In this document: in pieces, positions 9,664 through 18,203 of the stretch
Layout: each line of letters opens with the position of its first letter
Numbering within the stretch: the stretch's first letter is position 1
Assembly (NCBI GenBank): GCA_018262895.1
Contig: JADFDJ010000001.1
Span: 124,001 to 188,000 of the forward strand
DNA: 64,000 nucleotides
Direction of reading: 5' to 3'
DNA from: Methanomassiliicoccus sp.
Lineage (GTDB): Archaea > Thermoplasmatota > Thermoplasmata > Methanomassiliicoccales > Methanomassiliicoccaceae
Notes under the pieces: generated by a model
Told to the model about the DNA's origin: nothing
The model's input: the letters and a program-made list of their open reading frames with translations, nothing else
Databases searched by the model: none
Position numbers and translations under genes: made by a program

Positions 9664-10319
9664 GGATAGATCTTCACATGCACACCTTGCACAGCGACGG
9701 GGAGCTGTTGCCCATCGAGCTGGCCAGACGGGCAGCGGTGATGCGGCACGAGGCCATTGCGGTGACCGATCATGCGGATGCCAGCAACGTGGAGAGGATC
9801 ATCCGAGAGACCAAACGCGATGTCCCCTATGCTCAGGAGTGGGGCTTGGACATGCTCGTGGGAGTGGAGCTGACCCATATCCCAGCGAACCGCCTGGATG
9901 ACATGGTGGCCAGGTCCAAGAAGGCAGGGGCGGAGATCATCGTGGTGCACGGCGAGACCATCTCCGAGCCGGTGGAGAGGGGGACCAACAGGGCCGCCGT
10001 GAACAACCCCGATGTGGACATCCTGGCCCATCCTGGGTTCATCACCATGGAGGATGCCCAGGCGGCGGCCGATAATGGGGTGGTGCTGGAGATCACCTCG
10101 AGACCTTCCCACTGCCTCACCAACGGCCACGTGGTGCGGATGGCCCGGAAGGTGGACGCCCGCATGGTGGTCAATTCCGACACCCACTCGCCCTATGACA
10201 TCATCTCGGAGGAGAGGGCCATCCTCGTGGCCATGGGCGCAGGCCTCACCCAGGACGAGGCCGAGATCTGCGTGTACCGTACGCCCAAGGAGATTGTCCG
10301 GAGGGTCAGAGAAGGATGA
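9660..10319 (+). CDS. PHP-family phosphatase, probable histidinol-phosphatase
   Basis: 219-aa PHP hydrolase with the metal-binding motifs HMHTLHSDGE and TDHAD, further His in VHGE and ILAHPG, and a terminal Asp/His pair in NSDTHSPYD. PHP enzymes remove phosphate using a trinuclear metal centre. Placed between hisIE and lysC with 4-base overlaps on both sides, it is the natural candidate for histidinol-phosphate dephosphorylation, the step otherwise missing. It is shorter than bacterial HisK, so specificity is inferred from context. Confidence 0.8.
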   Translation: MRIDLHMHTLHSDGELLPIELARRAAVMRHEAIAVTDHADASNVERIIRETKRDVPYAQEWGLDMLVGVELTHIPANRLDDMVARSKKAGAEIIVVHGETISEPVERGTNRAAVNNPDVDILAHPGFITMEDAQAAADNGVVLEITSRPSHCLTNGHVVRMARKVDARMVVNSDTHSPYDIISEERAILVAMGAGLTQDEAEICVYRTPKEIVRRVREG

Positions 10320-11683
10320 AGGTCCTGAAGTTCGGTGGCTCGTCCCTCAAGGATGGCACCAGCATGATCAGCGTGGGCAAGATCATCGCCTCTGACCAGG
10401 AGGAGAAGGTGGTCGTCGTCTCGGCCATCCAGGGGATAACCGACTCGCTGCTCAAGTTCATGTCCGCGGGACGGAACGAGGAGGAGGTACAGCAGTTCAT
10501 CAAGGACCTGCGGGACCGCCATCTCCGGATACTGACCGAGGTCGCCAACAGCATGGACGTGAAGCAGACGGCCGTGAGCCTGCTCACAGCCCAGCTGGTG
10601 AGACTAGAGAGGATCCTGTACGGCATCATATACCTGGAGGAGCTGACCCCCCGGACCAAGGACCTGGTGCAGTCGTTCGGCGAGAGGATGAGCGTCATCG
10701 TCATGGCCGCCATGCTGCAGGAGATGGGTGTGAACGCCATGCCCGTGGAGGCGGACGAGCTGGGGATCGTCACCGACGGCAACTACGGCTCGGCCACGGT
10801 GGAGATGGAGGCCACCAGGAACAACGTCGCTCCCCGCATCTACGAGATGTTCAAGCGGCAGGAGGTCCCTGTGGTCACTGGCTTCTTCGGTAAGACCCGT
10901 GAGGGGCACATAACCCTGCTGGGGAGGAACGGGACGGACTACAGCGCCAGCGTCATCGCCAACGCCATAGACGCGGACAGCCTGGAGATCTGGAAGGACG
11001 TGGACGGGTTCATGTCCGCCGACCCCAAGGTAGTGCCGACCGCCGTTCCCATAAGCCAGCTGTCGTACGAGGAGGCCGCGGAGCTTTCCTACTTCGGGGC
11101 CAAGGTCCTGCATCCCCGGACGGTGGAGCCAGCGAGGGCCAAGAGCATCACCATAAAGGTCAAGAACGTGTTCAAGCCCGATTACGAGGGCACGGCCATC
11201 AACCCCAAGGGCGTCGAGGGACGCAAGACCATCAAGAGCATATCCAGCATGCCCAACATGGCCATGCTGAAGGTGTACGGCTCAGGCCTGGGGTCCAAGT
11301 CCGGGGTCATGTCCGAGATCAGCGTGCTGCTGTCGGAGGCGGGCATCAACATCTACTCGGCCGCCACCTCGCAGACGTGCCTGTCATTGCTCATAGAGGA
11401 GAAGGAGCTGAAGCATGCGGAGAAGGCGCTGTCGGACGCCAAGCGGGGGGTCGTGGACCGCTTCGAGACCGTCCGCGATGTGGCCCTGCTGTGCCTGGTG
11501 GGCGAGGGGCTTGGCCAGAAGGTAGGGATCGCCGGAAGGGTCTTCGCCATCGTGGCCAAGACCGGAACCAACATAGGCCTCATCTCCGCCGGGGCCTCGA
11601 CCGTGGCCCTGACGTTCACGGTGAAGAGGAAGGACCTGGAGGTCACCACCAAGACCATTCACCAGGAGTTCTTCGGTGGTTGA
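10316..11683 (+). CDS. lysC: Aspartate kinase
   Basis: 455 aa. The kinase domain begins VLKFGGSSLKDG and contains GFFGKTREG and the aspartate-binding segment LLGRNGTDYSAS; two C-terminal ACT domains (from about residue 305) indicate allosteric control by end-product amino acids. It phosphorylates aspartate for the lysine, threonine and methionine routes. Co-transcribed with the his genes (4-base overlap) and followed by pheA (8-base overlap). Confidence 0.93.
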   Translation: MKVLKFGGSSLKDGTSMISVGKIIASDQEEKVVVVSAIQGITDSLLKFMSAGRNEEEVQQFIKDLRDRHLRILTEVANSMDVKQTAVSLLTAQLVRLERILYGIIYLEELTPRTKDLVQSFGERMSVIVMAAMLQEMGVNAMPVEADELGIVTDGNYGSATVEMEATRNNVAPRIYEMFKRQEVPVVTGFFGKTREGHITLLGRNGTDYSASVIANAIDADSLEIWKDVDGFMSADPKVVPTAVPISQLSYEEAAELSYFGAKVLHPRTVEPARAKSITIKVKNVFKPDYEGTAINPKGVEGRKTIKSISSMPNMAMLKVYGSGLGSKSGVMSEISVLLSEAGINIYSAATSQTCLSLLIEEKELKHAEKALSDAKRGVVDRFETVRDVALLCLVGEGLGQKVGIAGRVFAIVAKTGTNIGLISAGASTVALTFTVKRKDLEVTTKTIHQEFFGG

Positions 11684-12509
11684 CATGACGAGGGTGGCGT
11701 TCCAGGGCGTCGAGGGCGCGTTCTCCGAGGATGCGGTGGCCTTGTTCTTCAATGAGGTGCAGACCCTGCCCTGCCCGGACTTCGAGAGCGTCTTCCGGGC
11801 CGTGGAGCAGGGAGATGCGGACTACGGGATGGTCCCGGTGGAGAACTCCCTGGAAGGGACGGTGGCGGCAGTGAACGACCTTCTGCTGGAGAACGACCTC
11901 ATCATCGTCGGCGAGGTCCTGGTCCCCGTTGTCCACTGCCTCATGGTTAACCCGGGATCGGACATAGCGCGCATCAGGCGCGTCTACTCCCACCCCCAGG
12001 CCCTGGGCCAGTGCCGCTCGTTCCTGGCCAAGTACCCCCATTGGGAGAAGGTGCCGTCCTTCGATACTGCGGGCTCGGCGCGGCACGTCCGCGACAACGG
12101 GCTCCCGGAGGAGGCGGCCATCGCCTCCTGCCGGGCGGCGAGGTTCTACGGCCTGGAGGTGCTCCGTGAGGGGATCCAGAACAGCGATGAGAACTTCACC
12201 CGGTTCTTCGCCATCCAGAAGGCCTCGCGCCTCCTGGACAGGGGGGACAAGACCTCCTTGGCCTTCGCCACCCGCAACGTCCCGGGGATGCTCTACGAGG
12301 CCATGGGGGCCTTCGCCAGCAGGGGGATAAACATGACCAAGGTGGAGTCCAGGCCCCGGAAGGGGCGGGCCTGGGAGTACGTGTTCTTCGTCGACATCGA
12401 CGGCCACGTCAACGATCCCAAGGTCGCCGAGGCCCTTACCGACCTGGTGCGCCGGGCGGCTTTCGTGAAAGTGCTGGGCTCATATCCCCGTGCCAAGCCC
12501 CTGCAGTGA
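11676..12509 (+). CDS. pheA: Prephenate dehydratase
   Basis: 277 aa, converts prephenate to phenylpyruvate for phenylalanine synthesis. The catalytic domain (about 1-185) has VAFQGVEGAFSEDA, MVPVENSLEGTV and the diagnostic NFTRFF with its catalytic Thr; a C-terminal ACT domain follows, with the Phe-binding ESRPRKGRAWEY. No chorismate mutase domain is fused. Last gene of the operon; it ends 5 bases from a convergent aminotransferase gene. Confidence 0.94.
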   Translation: MVDMTRVAFQGVEGAFSEDAVALFFNEVQTLPCPDFESVFRAVEQGDADYGMVPVENSLEGTVAAVNDLLLENDLIIVGEVLVPVVHCLMVNPGSDIARIRRVYSHPQALGQCRSFLAKYPHWEKVPSFDTAGSARHVRDNGLPEEAAIASCRAARFYGLEVLREGIQNSDENFTRFFAIQKASRLLDRGDKTSLAFATRNVPGMLYEAMGAFASRGINMTKVESRPRKGRAWEYVFFVDIDGHVNDPKVAEALTDLVRRAAFVKVLGSYPRAKPLQ

Positions 12510-12514
12510 AAGCA

Positions 12515-13591
12515 TCAACTTTTTGTCATGAGGTCCAGGACCTCGGAGATGTGGCCAAGCCCCGATTCCAGCTGGGGGCGCGAACAGGAGAAGGTCAACC
12601 TTATGGTGCCGGGAGCCCCCCAGTACCGTCCCGGACCCACCGCCACCCCCCTGTCCAGCAGCCGTTCGCCTAGCTCTAGGTCATCGATCCCCTGCGGCAG
12701 GACCACATGGGCCATGAGGGCCCCCTGGGGAGGTTGGCAGCGGACGCGGTTCTCCGCACCAAGCCAAGCCTCCAGGGCCGGGAGGTTCTCCCGGGCGCGC
12801 TTCAGGGCGCGCTCGCGGAACCACTCCCGACGCCTCACGGCCTCCGCAGCGTGGCGGCAGGACCACACTGGCAGCCTGTAGCTGGTGTACAGCCGGGCGG
12901 CCTCCACCGCACTGGCCACGGGCGGGGATCCCAGGAGCCAGCCTACCCTCAGTCCCCTCAGACCGTTGAGCTTGGTGACGCTGGAGACGGATACACCGCT
13001 CTCCCCGAGCTGGTATGCGCCCTTGGGAACGGGCCCGTAGCTCATCTCCCTGAAAACCTCATCGACCAGAACCAGAGCCCCTGCGCGATCGGCTTCGTCC
13101 ACGATACTGGAGAGCACATCGTCGCCCAGCATGGCGCCAGAGGGGTTGTGAAGGTTGGTGAGAGCGATCACCTTGGCACCCCTCCGGAGCTTATCGCCAA
13201 GGTCGTTCATGTCCGGAACGTAAGCCTTCGCCGGAGAACGATCCAGGCTCAGCACCCGGGATGCCGCTTCCGCCTGGCGGCGTATGGGCATGAACGTGGG
13301 GCTCTCCACCACCGACGTATCGCCCGCGGCCAGGTGGGTCAGGAAGAAGAGGAAATCAGCATGCTGCGCGCCCATAGTTAGAGCGATCATGTCATCGTCC
13401 ACGCCGTAGGCCTTGCACAGCTCCTCCCGGAGCTCGGCCTCAGCCTCGGCCTCGTCACCCATCTCCTTGACCTTCAGGGGGAACCCGTCAGGGTCTGGGG
13501 TGGACGCCCCGCTGCTGTCCAGGGATAGGGTGGCGCCTCTGCGATGACAGTGGATGGCCCACTCCTCCAGGGGGTCCGTCAGGAAGCGCAT
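12515..13591 (-). CDS. PLP-dependent aminotransferase, class I/II
   Basis: 358 aa, fold-type I. The PLP lysine is in SSVTKLNGLRGLRVGW; NLHNPSGA and LVDEVFREM are the cofactor-contacting segments. The sequence is divergent from HisC and CobD in this window and I cannot assign a substrate; aspartate, aromatic or alanine-type activity is possible. Its ATG overlaps the stop of the upstream flavin-reductase gene, so the two form a small operon. Confidence 0.85.
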   Translation of the reverse strand: MRFLTDPLEEWAIHCHRRGATLSLDSSGASTPDPDGFPLKVKEMGDEAEAEAELREELCKAYGVDDDMIALTMGAQHADFLFFLTHLAAGDTSVVESPTFMPIRRQAEAASRVLSLDRSPAKAYVPDMNDLGDKLRRGAKVIALTNLHNPSGAMLGDDVLSSIVDEADRAGALVLVDEVFREMSYGPVPKGAYQLGESGVSVSSVTKLNGLRGLRVGWLLGSPPVASAVEAARLYTSYRLPVWSCRHAAEAVRRREWFRERALKRARENLPALEAWLGAENRVRCQPPQGALMAHVVLPQGIDDLELGERLLDRGVAVGPGRYWGAPGTIRLTFSCSRPQLESGLGHISEVLDLMTKS

Positions 13592-14112
13592 CAGCGGCCC
13601 CTGATGATCTCTCCCACGGTCCGGAACTCTCCTGCCCAGTAGATCAGAGCGCGTTCCCGGTCATAGTTCTCCGTTGCCTGAGCACAGACCACCTCCCCCA
13701 GGAACCAAGTGTGGTCGCCAGTATCGAAGACCTGGGTCTTCCTGCACTCGAGGTTCACCAGGCATTCCTCTATTATCGGCGTTCCTATCCTCCTTCCCGG
13801 AACGGCGGTGAGGCCGGTCTCCTCGAACTTGTCCATGTCCTTTCCGGATTTCTCACCGCAGAATATGGACTCCTCCACCAGCTCCTTCGGAGGAATATTA
13901 ATGCTGAAGTCGGGAGAACGGTGGAAGAGCTCGTGGCTGTGCCGTGAGGGCGAGATGCCTACCCCTATGAGAGGGGGATTGAAGGAGAAAACGTGCACCA
14001 AGGACAGAGTGATAATATTTCGTTCCTCCTTCCCTACCACACCCAAGACCAAGGGGAAGGCGGGGAAGGTCCGGATTCCCCGGACAGGGTTCATCTCAGC
14101 TTTGACCGCCAT
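13591..14112 (-). CDS. Flavin reductase-like / flavoredoxin-family FMN-binding protein
   Basis: 173 aa. The pattern FPLVLGVVGKEERNIITLSLVHVFSFNPPLIGVGISPSRHSHELF matches, in spaced pieces, the split-barrel FMN-binding fold of the flavoredoxin family, followed by a typical later segment NLECRKTQVFDTGDHTWFLGEV. In methanogens such proteins pass electrons or reduce flavins. TATA-like CCTTTTTTTATG at 14141-14152 (minus strand) about 30 bases from the ATG suggests a leaderless transcript. Confidence 0.85.
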   Translation of the reverse strand: MAVKAEMNPVRGIRTFPAFPLVLGVVGKEERNIITLSLVHVFSFNPPLIGVGISPSRHSHELFHRSPDFSINIPPKELVEESIFCGEKSGKDMDKFEETGLTAVPGRRIGTPIIEECLVNLECRKTQVFDTGDHTWFLGEVVCAQATENYDRERALIYWAGEFRTVGEIIRGR

Positions 14113-14215
14113 TCTATTCGGTGTTGGGATATTTTACTTCCATAAAAAAAGGCTCGCTTCCATTGTTCGCTTGACCGGCATCGAATTTATTAGCTTGGGA
14201 AAATATGCGCGGTCC
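14113..14215. promoter_or_regulatory. Divergent promoter region for flavin-reductase operon and mtnP
   Basis: AT-rich 103-bp gap with a minus-strand TATA-like element at 14141-14149 and a plus-strand one, AATTTATTA, at 14184-14192. Each lies 25-35 bases before its start codon, so both transcripts should be nearly leaderless. Confidence 0.5.
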
Positions 14216-15001
14216 ATGGCATCACGCATCGGGATCATCGGCGGAACTGGAGTTTACGACCCTAAGATCTTCGACATCAAGGAAAGGATCTCTCTCTCGA
14301 CACCTTACGGACCTCCCTCCGATTGCGTTCAAGTTGGTACCATGGACGGCGTGGAGGTGGCCTTCCTGGCCCGCCACGGGAGCGGGCATGTGCTGCCGCC
14401 ACATATGGTCAACTACCGGGCCAACATCTGGGCCTTGAAGCAGCTGGGTGTGGAGAGGATAGTATCGCCCTGCGCCGTCGGCTCGCTGAAGGAGGACTAC
14501 CGCCCCGGGGACCTGGTGATCGTGGACCAGTTCATCGACCTCACGAAACGCCGGGACTACACCTTCTATGACGGGGCCAGGGCCGTGCACGTCTCCTTGG
14601 CCGACCCCTTCTGCGGGGAGATGAACGCCATCTTCGCCAAGGAGGCGAAGAGGCTGAAGATACCTCACCATGTCGGCGGGACCTACGTGTGCATCGAAGG
14701 CCCACGGTTCTCCACTCGAGCAGAGTCCAACATGTTCCGCAACTACGCTGACATAATCGGGATGACCCTGGTCCCGGAGTGCCAGCTGGCAAGGGAGCTG
14801 GATATGTGCTACACATCACTGGCGACAATAACCGACTACGATGTGTGGGCGCCGGAGCCTGTGGACCTGCCCACAGTGCTGAGGGTCATGAGCGAGAACG
14901 TGGAGAAGGTCCGCAAGCTGATCTCCGCTACCCTGCCCAAGATCCCGGTGAAGAGAGGCAAGTGCGCCTGCCCCCACACCCTGAAGGACGCTGGCATATG
15001 A
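14216..15001 (+). CDS. mtnP: S-methyl-5'-thioadenosine phosphorylase family (MtnP)
   Basis: 261 aa. Nucleoside phosphorylase of the MTAP type: IGIIGGTGVYDP, GFLARHGSGH-like phosphate site (FLARHGSGHVLPPH), the SPCAVGSL loop, and YVCIEGPRFSTRAESNMFR. Cleaves methylthioadenosine with phosphate; some methanogen homologues instead act on methylthioinosine, and I cannot separate these here. The ATG at 14216 fits the family start and lies a leaderless distance from the TATA box, although the frame is open far upstream to 13709. Confidence 0.9.
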   Translation: MASRIGIIGGTGVYDPKIFDIKERISLSTPYGPPSDCVQVGTMDGVEVAFLARHGSGHVLPPHMVNYRANIWALKQLGVERIVSPCAVGSLKEDYRPGDLVIVDQFIDLTKRRDYTFYDGARAVHVSLADPFCGEMNAIFAKEAKRLKIPHHVGGTYVCIEGPRFSTRAESNMFRNYADIIGMTLVPECQLARELDMCYTSLATITDYDVWAPEPVDLPTVLRVMSENVEKVRKLISATLPKIPVKRGKCACPHTLKDAGI

Positions 15002-15096
15002 GGCCTTCCTGTGCAAAAAGGAACACCACTCCATCGCGGTGTTCAAAAGACCGAGGGAGCCTCTTGGTCCCTGGCAGAGCCCGGGGAACCTGAGGC

Positions 15097-15489
15097 CTAT
15101 TCCCCTATCACCTTACGGTAACCGCTCTCGTCCAGGAGTTGGTCCTCCGCGCCCGGGTCATCCATCTTGATGACGGCCAGCCACCCCTCGTCATAGGGGG
15201 ACTCGTTGATGAGCTGGGTCTGTTCCTCCAGCACGGAGTTGACCTCGGTCACCTCGCCGCTTACCGGCGCATAAACCGCGGCCACGGTCTTCACGCTCTC
15301 CAGCTGTCCTAGCACATCTCCCCTCTGGTAGTGTTTTCCCTTCTGCGGCAGTTCGATGAAAACGATCTCCGTCAACTGGTTCTGGGCATGATCGGTGATG
15401 CCCACGCGTGCGTTCCCATCCTCCATCTTGACCCACTCGTGATCAGATGTGTACCTCAACCCTTCCTTGACTATGCTCCTATCTGCCAT
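15097..15489 (-). CDS. gcvH: Glycine cleavage system H protein
   Basis: 130-aa lipoyl carrier. The lipoylated lysine is K67 in LESVKTVAAVYAP; YTSDHEWV near the N-terminus and NESPYDEGWL are standard. It shuttles the aminomethyl group in glycine cleavage. No gcvP or gcvT is nearby, so it may serve a dispersed system or lipoate assembly. Confidence 0.95.
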   Translation of the reverse strand: MADRSIVKEGLRYTSDHEWVKMEDGNARVGITDHAQNQLTEIVFIELPQKGKHYQRGDVLGQLESVKTVAAVYAPVSGEVTEVNSVLEEQTQLINESPYDEGWLAVIKMDDPGAEDQLLDESGYRKVIGE

Positions 15490-15580
15490 TGGATCCCCCT
15501 AGTTGAAGCTCCATGAGATACCGGAGATATATCTGTTGTCGGCAAAAGGTCATATAATCTCAAGCAGTTGAAATGAGGAA

Positions 15581-17758
15581 ATGAAGATAACTGTCCATGG
15601 CATCGTTCAGGGGATAGGGTTCCGACCCACCGTTTATCGCATCGCCAATTCCATGGGGTTGCGAGGTCATGTGCAGAACAATGGTTCCAACGTCGTCATC
15701 GTGGTCGACCGTGAGGCCGAGGAGTTCGTCCGGCGCCTGCGGCAGGAGCTTCCTCCCCTGGCGCGGCTGGACTCGGTGGAGATGACGCCGTGCGATGTTC
15801 TGGGTGACGGCTTCAGGATCGTCCCCAGCTCCACCGGCGAGAAGGGTGTGGGAATCCCCAATGACACGGCGGTGTGCGACGATTGCCTCCGGGAGATGTT
15901 CGATCCCGGGGACCGGAGGTACCTGTACCCCTTCACGAACTGCACCAACTGCGGGGCTCGGTTCACCATAATCCAGGACCTCCCGTATGATCGGGTGAGG
16001 ACCTCCATGAGGGACTTCCCCATGGACCCTGAATGCCGGAACGAGTACGATGAGCCATCGGCCAGAAGGTTCCATCACCAGACGATATCCTGCCCCCGGT
16101 GCGGGCCTTCCTTCTACCTCCTGGACGGCGATGGGAACCATATAGATGGGGGGGACCCCATCCAAACCTTCGCGGAGCGGCTTCACGATGGGGCCATAGG
16201 TGTGGCCAAGAGCTGGGGAGGCATGCACATCTGCTCAACGTTGCCCACCCTGCCGCGGCTGCGGACCTGGTACCGCCGGGACCAGAAGCCTTTCGCCATC
16301 ATGGTCCGGGACCTGGAGGCCGCACGCCGGTACGGCATGCCCACGCAGTTCGAGGAGAGGCTGCTGCTCTCGCCCCATCGGCCGGTGGTCCTGGTGCGTA
16401 AGAGGGACGGCCTCATCGGCGAAAGGGTCTCCCCGGGCCTGAGCACCGTAGGGATGTTCCTGCCGTATACCGGGATGCATCACCTCCTCTTCCACTACAT
16501 CCAGGAGGACGCCCTGGTCATGACCTCGGCCAACACGCCGGGCGAGCCTATGGTCCTACGTGACACCGACGCCCTGGAACTGGGGGCGGATCTGTACCTG
16601 ATGCATGACCGGGAGATCCTCAACCGCTGTGACGATTCTGTTATCAGGACATACAAGGACCGGACCTTCTTCATACGCCGTTCCCGAGGGCACATACCCT
16701 CTTCGTTGGACGTACCTCTGAAGGGTCAGGCGATCGGCCTGGGTGCACAGGAGAACCTGTGCGGGGCGGTGGCCAAGGACGGGCGCATGTTCAACACCCA
16801 GTACGTTGGGGACGGGGACTCCATGAGGGTCATAGATTTTCTGGAGTCGGCGGTCGAGCACTTCCGGAAGCTGCTGGGAGTGGACCATCCTCAGGCGGTT
16901 GCGGTGGACCTTCATCCGGGGTATACCAACCGCAAGCTGGGGAAGAGGCTTGCGCTGCGCGAGGGAGCGGAGCTGGTCGAGGTGCAGCACCACTGGGCCC
17001 ATGCGGCCGCGCTGCTGGTGGAATCGGGCGAGGAAGAGATGGTGGCCCTGACCCTGGACGGTACTGGCTACGGCGCGGACGGTCAGGCGTGGGGAGGGGA
17101 GGTGCTGCGCGCGGACCTCGCCTCCTTCGACCGCGTCGCCCACCTGCAGCCCATACCCCTTCTGGGAGGGGAGAAGGCGGTCCACGACCCTAGACGACTG
17201 GTTTTCGCCCTGGACGAGATGGCGGGCAGGCCGGGTCAGTACTTCACTGACGCTGAGGCGGCGGTGCTGCGGAAGATAATGCCCCACAGCGTCACCAGCA
17301 GCGGTTTCGGCCGCCTGCTGGACGCCCTGTCCTGCTACCTTGGTGTGTGCCAGAGGAGGACCTACGACGGGGAGCCGGCCATGAAGCTGGAGACCCTCCT
17401 GGAGAGGGGGAAGGTCCTCTCCGGCCTGGATGCGGAGAGAGTGGGGGGCACGGTCATGACCGTACCCATGTTCCAGCAGCTGAGGGAGATGAGAGGTTCG
17501 CGTGAGGACCTGGCGGTCACCTTCGTGGCCTCCGCACTGAGGTCCCTGGTGGAGGCCGCTGTGGACGAGGCCAGGAGCAAAGGCATCGATGCCATCGGCC
17601 TCACCGGGGGAGTCTCCTACAACGGCGTGGTGTGCTCACTGGTAGATGATATGGTGAGCGAACAAGGTCTGAGGTTCATCTGCCCCGACCGGTTGCCGAA
17701 CGGCGACGGCGGGATCGCCAGCGGGCAGTGCGCCATCGCCCTGAAGAGGATGAACTGA
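15581..17758 (+). CDS. hypF: Carbamoyltransferase HypF
   Basis: 725 aa; makes the thiocarbamate on HypE that becomes the CN ligand of [NiFe] hydrogenases. Domains: acylphosphatase-like (1-90, GIVQGIGFRP), zinc fingers (about 107-180; CDDC...CTNC and a second ending CPRC), YrdC-like (about 190-370), and Kae1-like C-terminus (VQHHWAHAAA, LDGTGYGADGQAWGGE). The second finger has MDPEC where bacterial HypF proteins usually have MCxxC, so one zinc-ligand Cys is Asp. No other hyp gene is in the window. Implies the organism has [NiFe] hydrogenases. Confidence 0.95.
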   Translation: MKITVHGIVQGIGFRPTVYRIANSMGLRGHVQNNGSNVVIVVDREAEEFVRRLRQELPPLARLDSVEMTPCDVLGDGFRIVPSSTGEKGVGIPNDTAVCDDCLREMFDPGDRRYLYPFTNCTNCGARFTIIQDLPYDRVRTSMRDFPMDPECRNEYDEPSARRFHHQTISCPRCGPSFYLLDGDGNHIDGGDPIQTFAERLHDGAIGVAKSWGGMHICSTLPTLPRLRTWYRRDQKPFAIMVRDLEAARRYGMPTQFEERLLLSPHRPVVLVRKRDGLIGERVSPGLSTVGMFLPYTGMHHLLFHYIQEDALVMTSANTPGEPMVLRDTDALELGADLYLMHDREILNRCDDSVIRTYKDRTFFIRRSRGHIPSSLDVPLKGQAIGLGAQENLCGAVAKDGRMFNTQYVGDGDSMRVIDFLESAVEHFRKLLGVDHPQAVAVDLHPGYTNRKLGKRLALREGAELVEVQHHWAHAAALLVESGEEEMVALTLDGTGYGADGQAWGGEVLRADLASFDRVAHLQPIPLLGGEKAVHDPRRLVFALDEMAGRPGQYFTDAEAAVLRKIMPHSVTSSGFGRLLDALSCYLGVCQRRTYDGEPAMKLETLLERGKVLSGLDAERVGGTVMTVPMFQQLREMRGSREDLAVTFVASALRSLVEAAVDEARSKGIDAIGLTGGVSYNGVVCSLVDDMVSEQGLRFICPDRLPNGDGGIASGQCAIALKRMN

Positions 17759-17762
17759 GCGT

Positions 17763-18203
17763 TTAGCGGACTGGATCGACCAGCAAGGGCAATGGCCTTT
17801 CGAACCATTTCGTGGAGCCCAGGTCCTTGACGCACTTGCCGACGCAGGCCCCCTCCTTGGGCGAGGGAGCTATGGTCCATTTCTCGTCCTCACGCTGCAA
17901 CCAGAGGGTAGCCCCGGGGAACCCTTTCTCCGGGACCCACCTCTCAGCGACGATCTTCTCTTCCTCCTCGTCCTGATACTCCGCGAGGCAGTTAGCCACC
18001 GTGTTGATGATGCCCTGAACCTCGCTCTGGTCGTCCTGTACACGCTGCATCTCCAGGAGGAACTCGTACAGCTGTTTCAGCCGCACCCCGTCCTGGACCC
18101 TGTAGGTCCCGTGGCGGATATCATCGAGCAGGTTCTGAGCAGAGCAGCCCATGGACTGGTACCTCTTTGCCAGGGCCAAGAACTCTTCGAAGGTGATGTT
18201 CAT
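17763..18203 (-). CDS. Uncharacterised protein (146 aa)
   Basis: Not recognised. The N-terminal two thirds look helical and acidic (FEEFLALAKRYQSMGCS, then EYQDEEEEKIV); the C-terminal third is a compact segment with GACVGKC. No signal peptide or membrane segment is apparent. The ATG at 18203 opens a natural N-terminus (MNITFEEFL); the frame is open to 18248. It ends 4 bases from hypF, convergently. Codon use matches its neighbours. Confidence 0.65.
   Translation of the reverse strand: MNITFEEFLALAKRYQSMGCSAQNLLDDIRHGTYRVQDGVRLKQLYEFLLEMQRVQDDQSEVQGIINTVANCLAEYQDEEEEKIVAERWVPEKGFPGATLWLQREDEKWTIAPSPKEGACVGKCVKDLGSTKWFERPLPLLVDPVR

Noticed and set aside
13709-14215. Upstream in-frame extension of mtnP
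   Set aside because: It runs antisense through the flavin-reductase gene, and the family start together with the TATA position favours ATG 14216.
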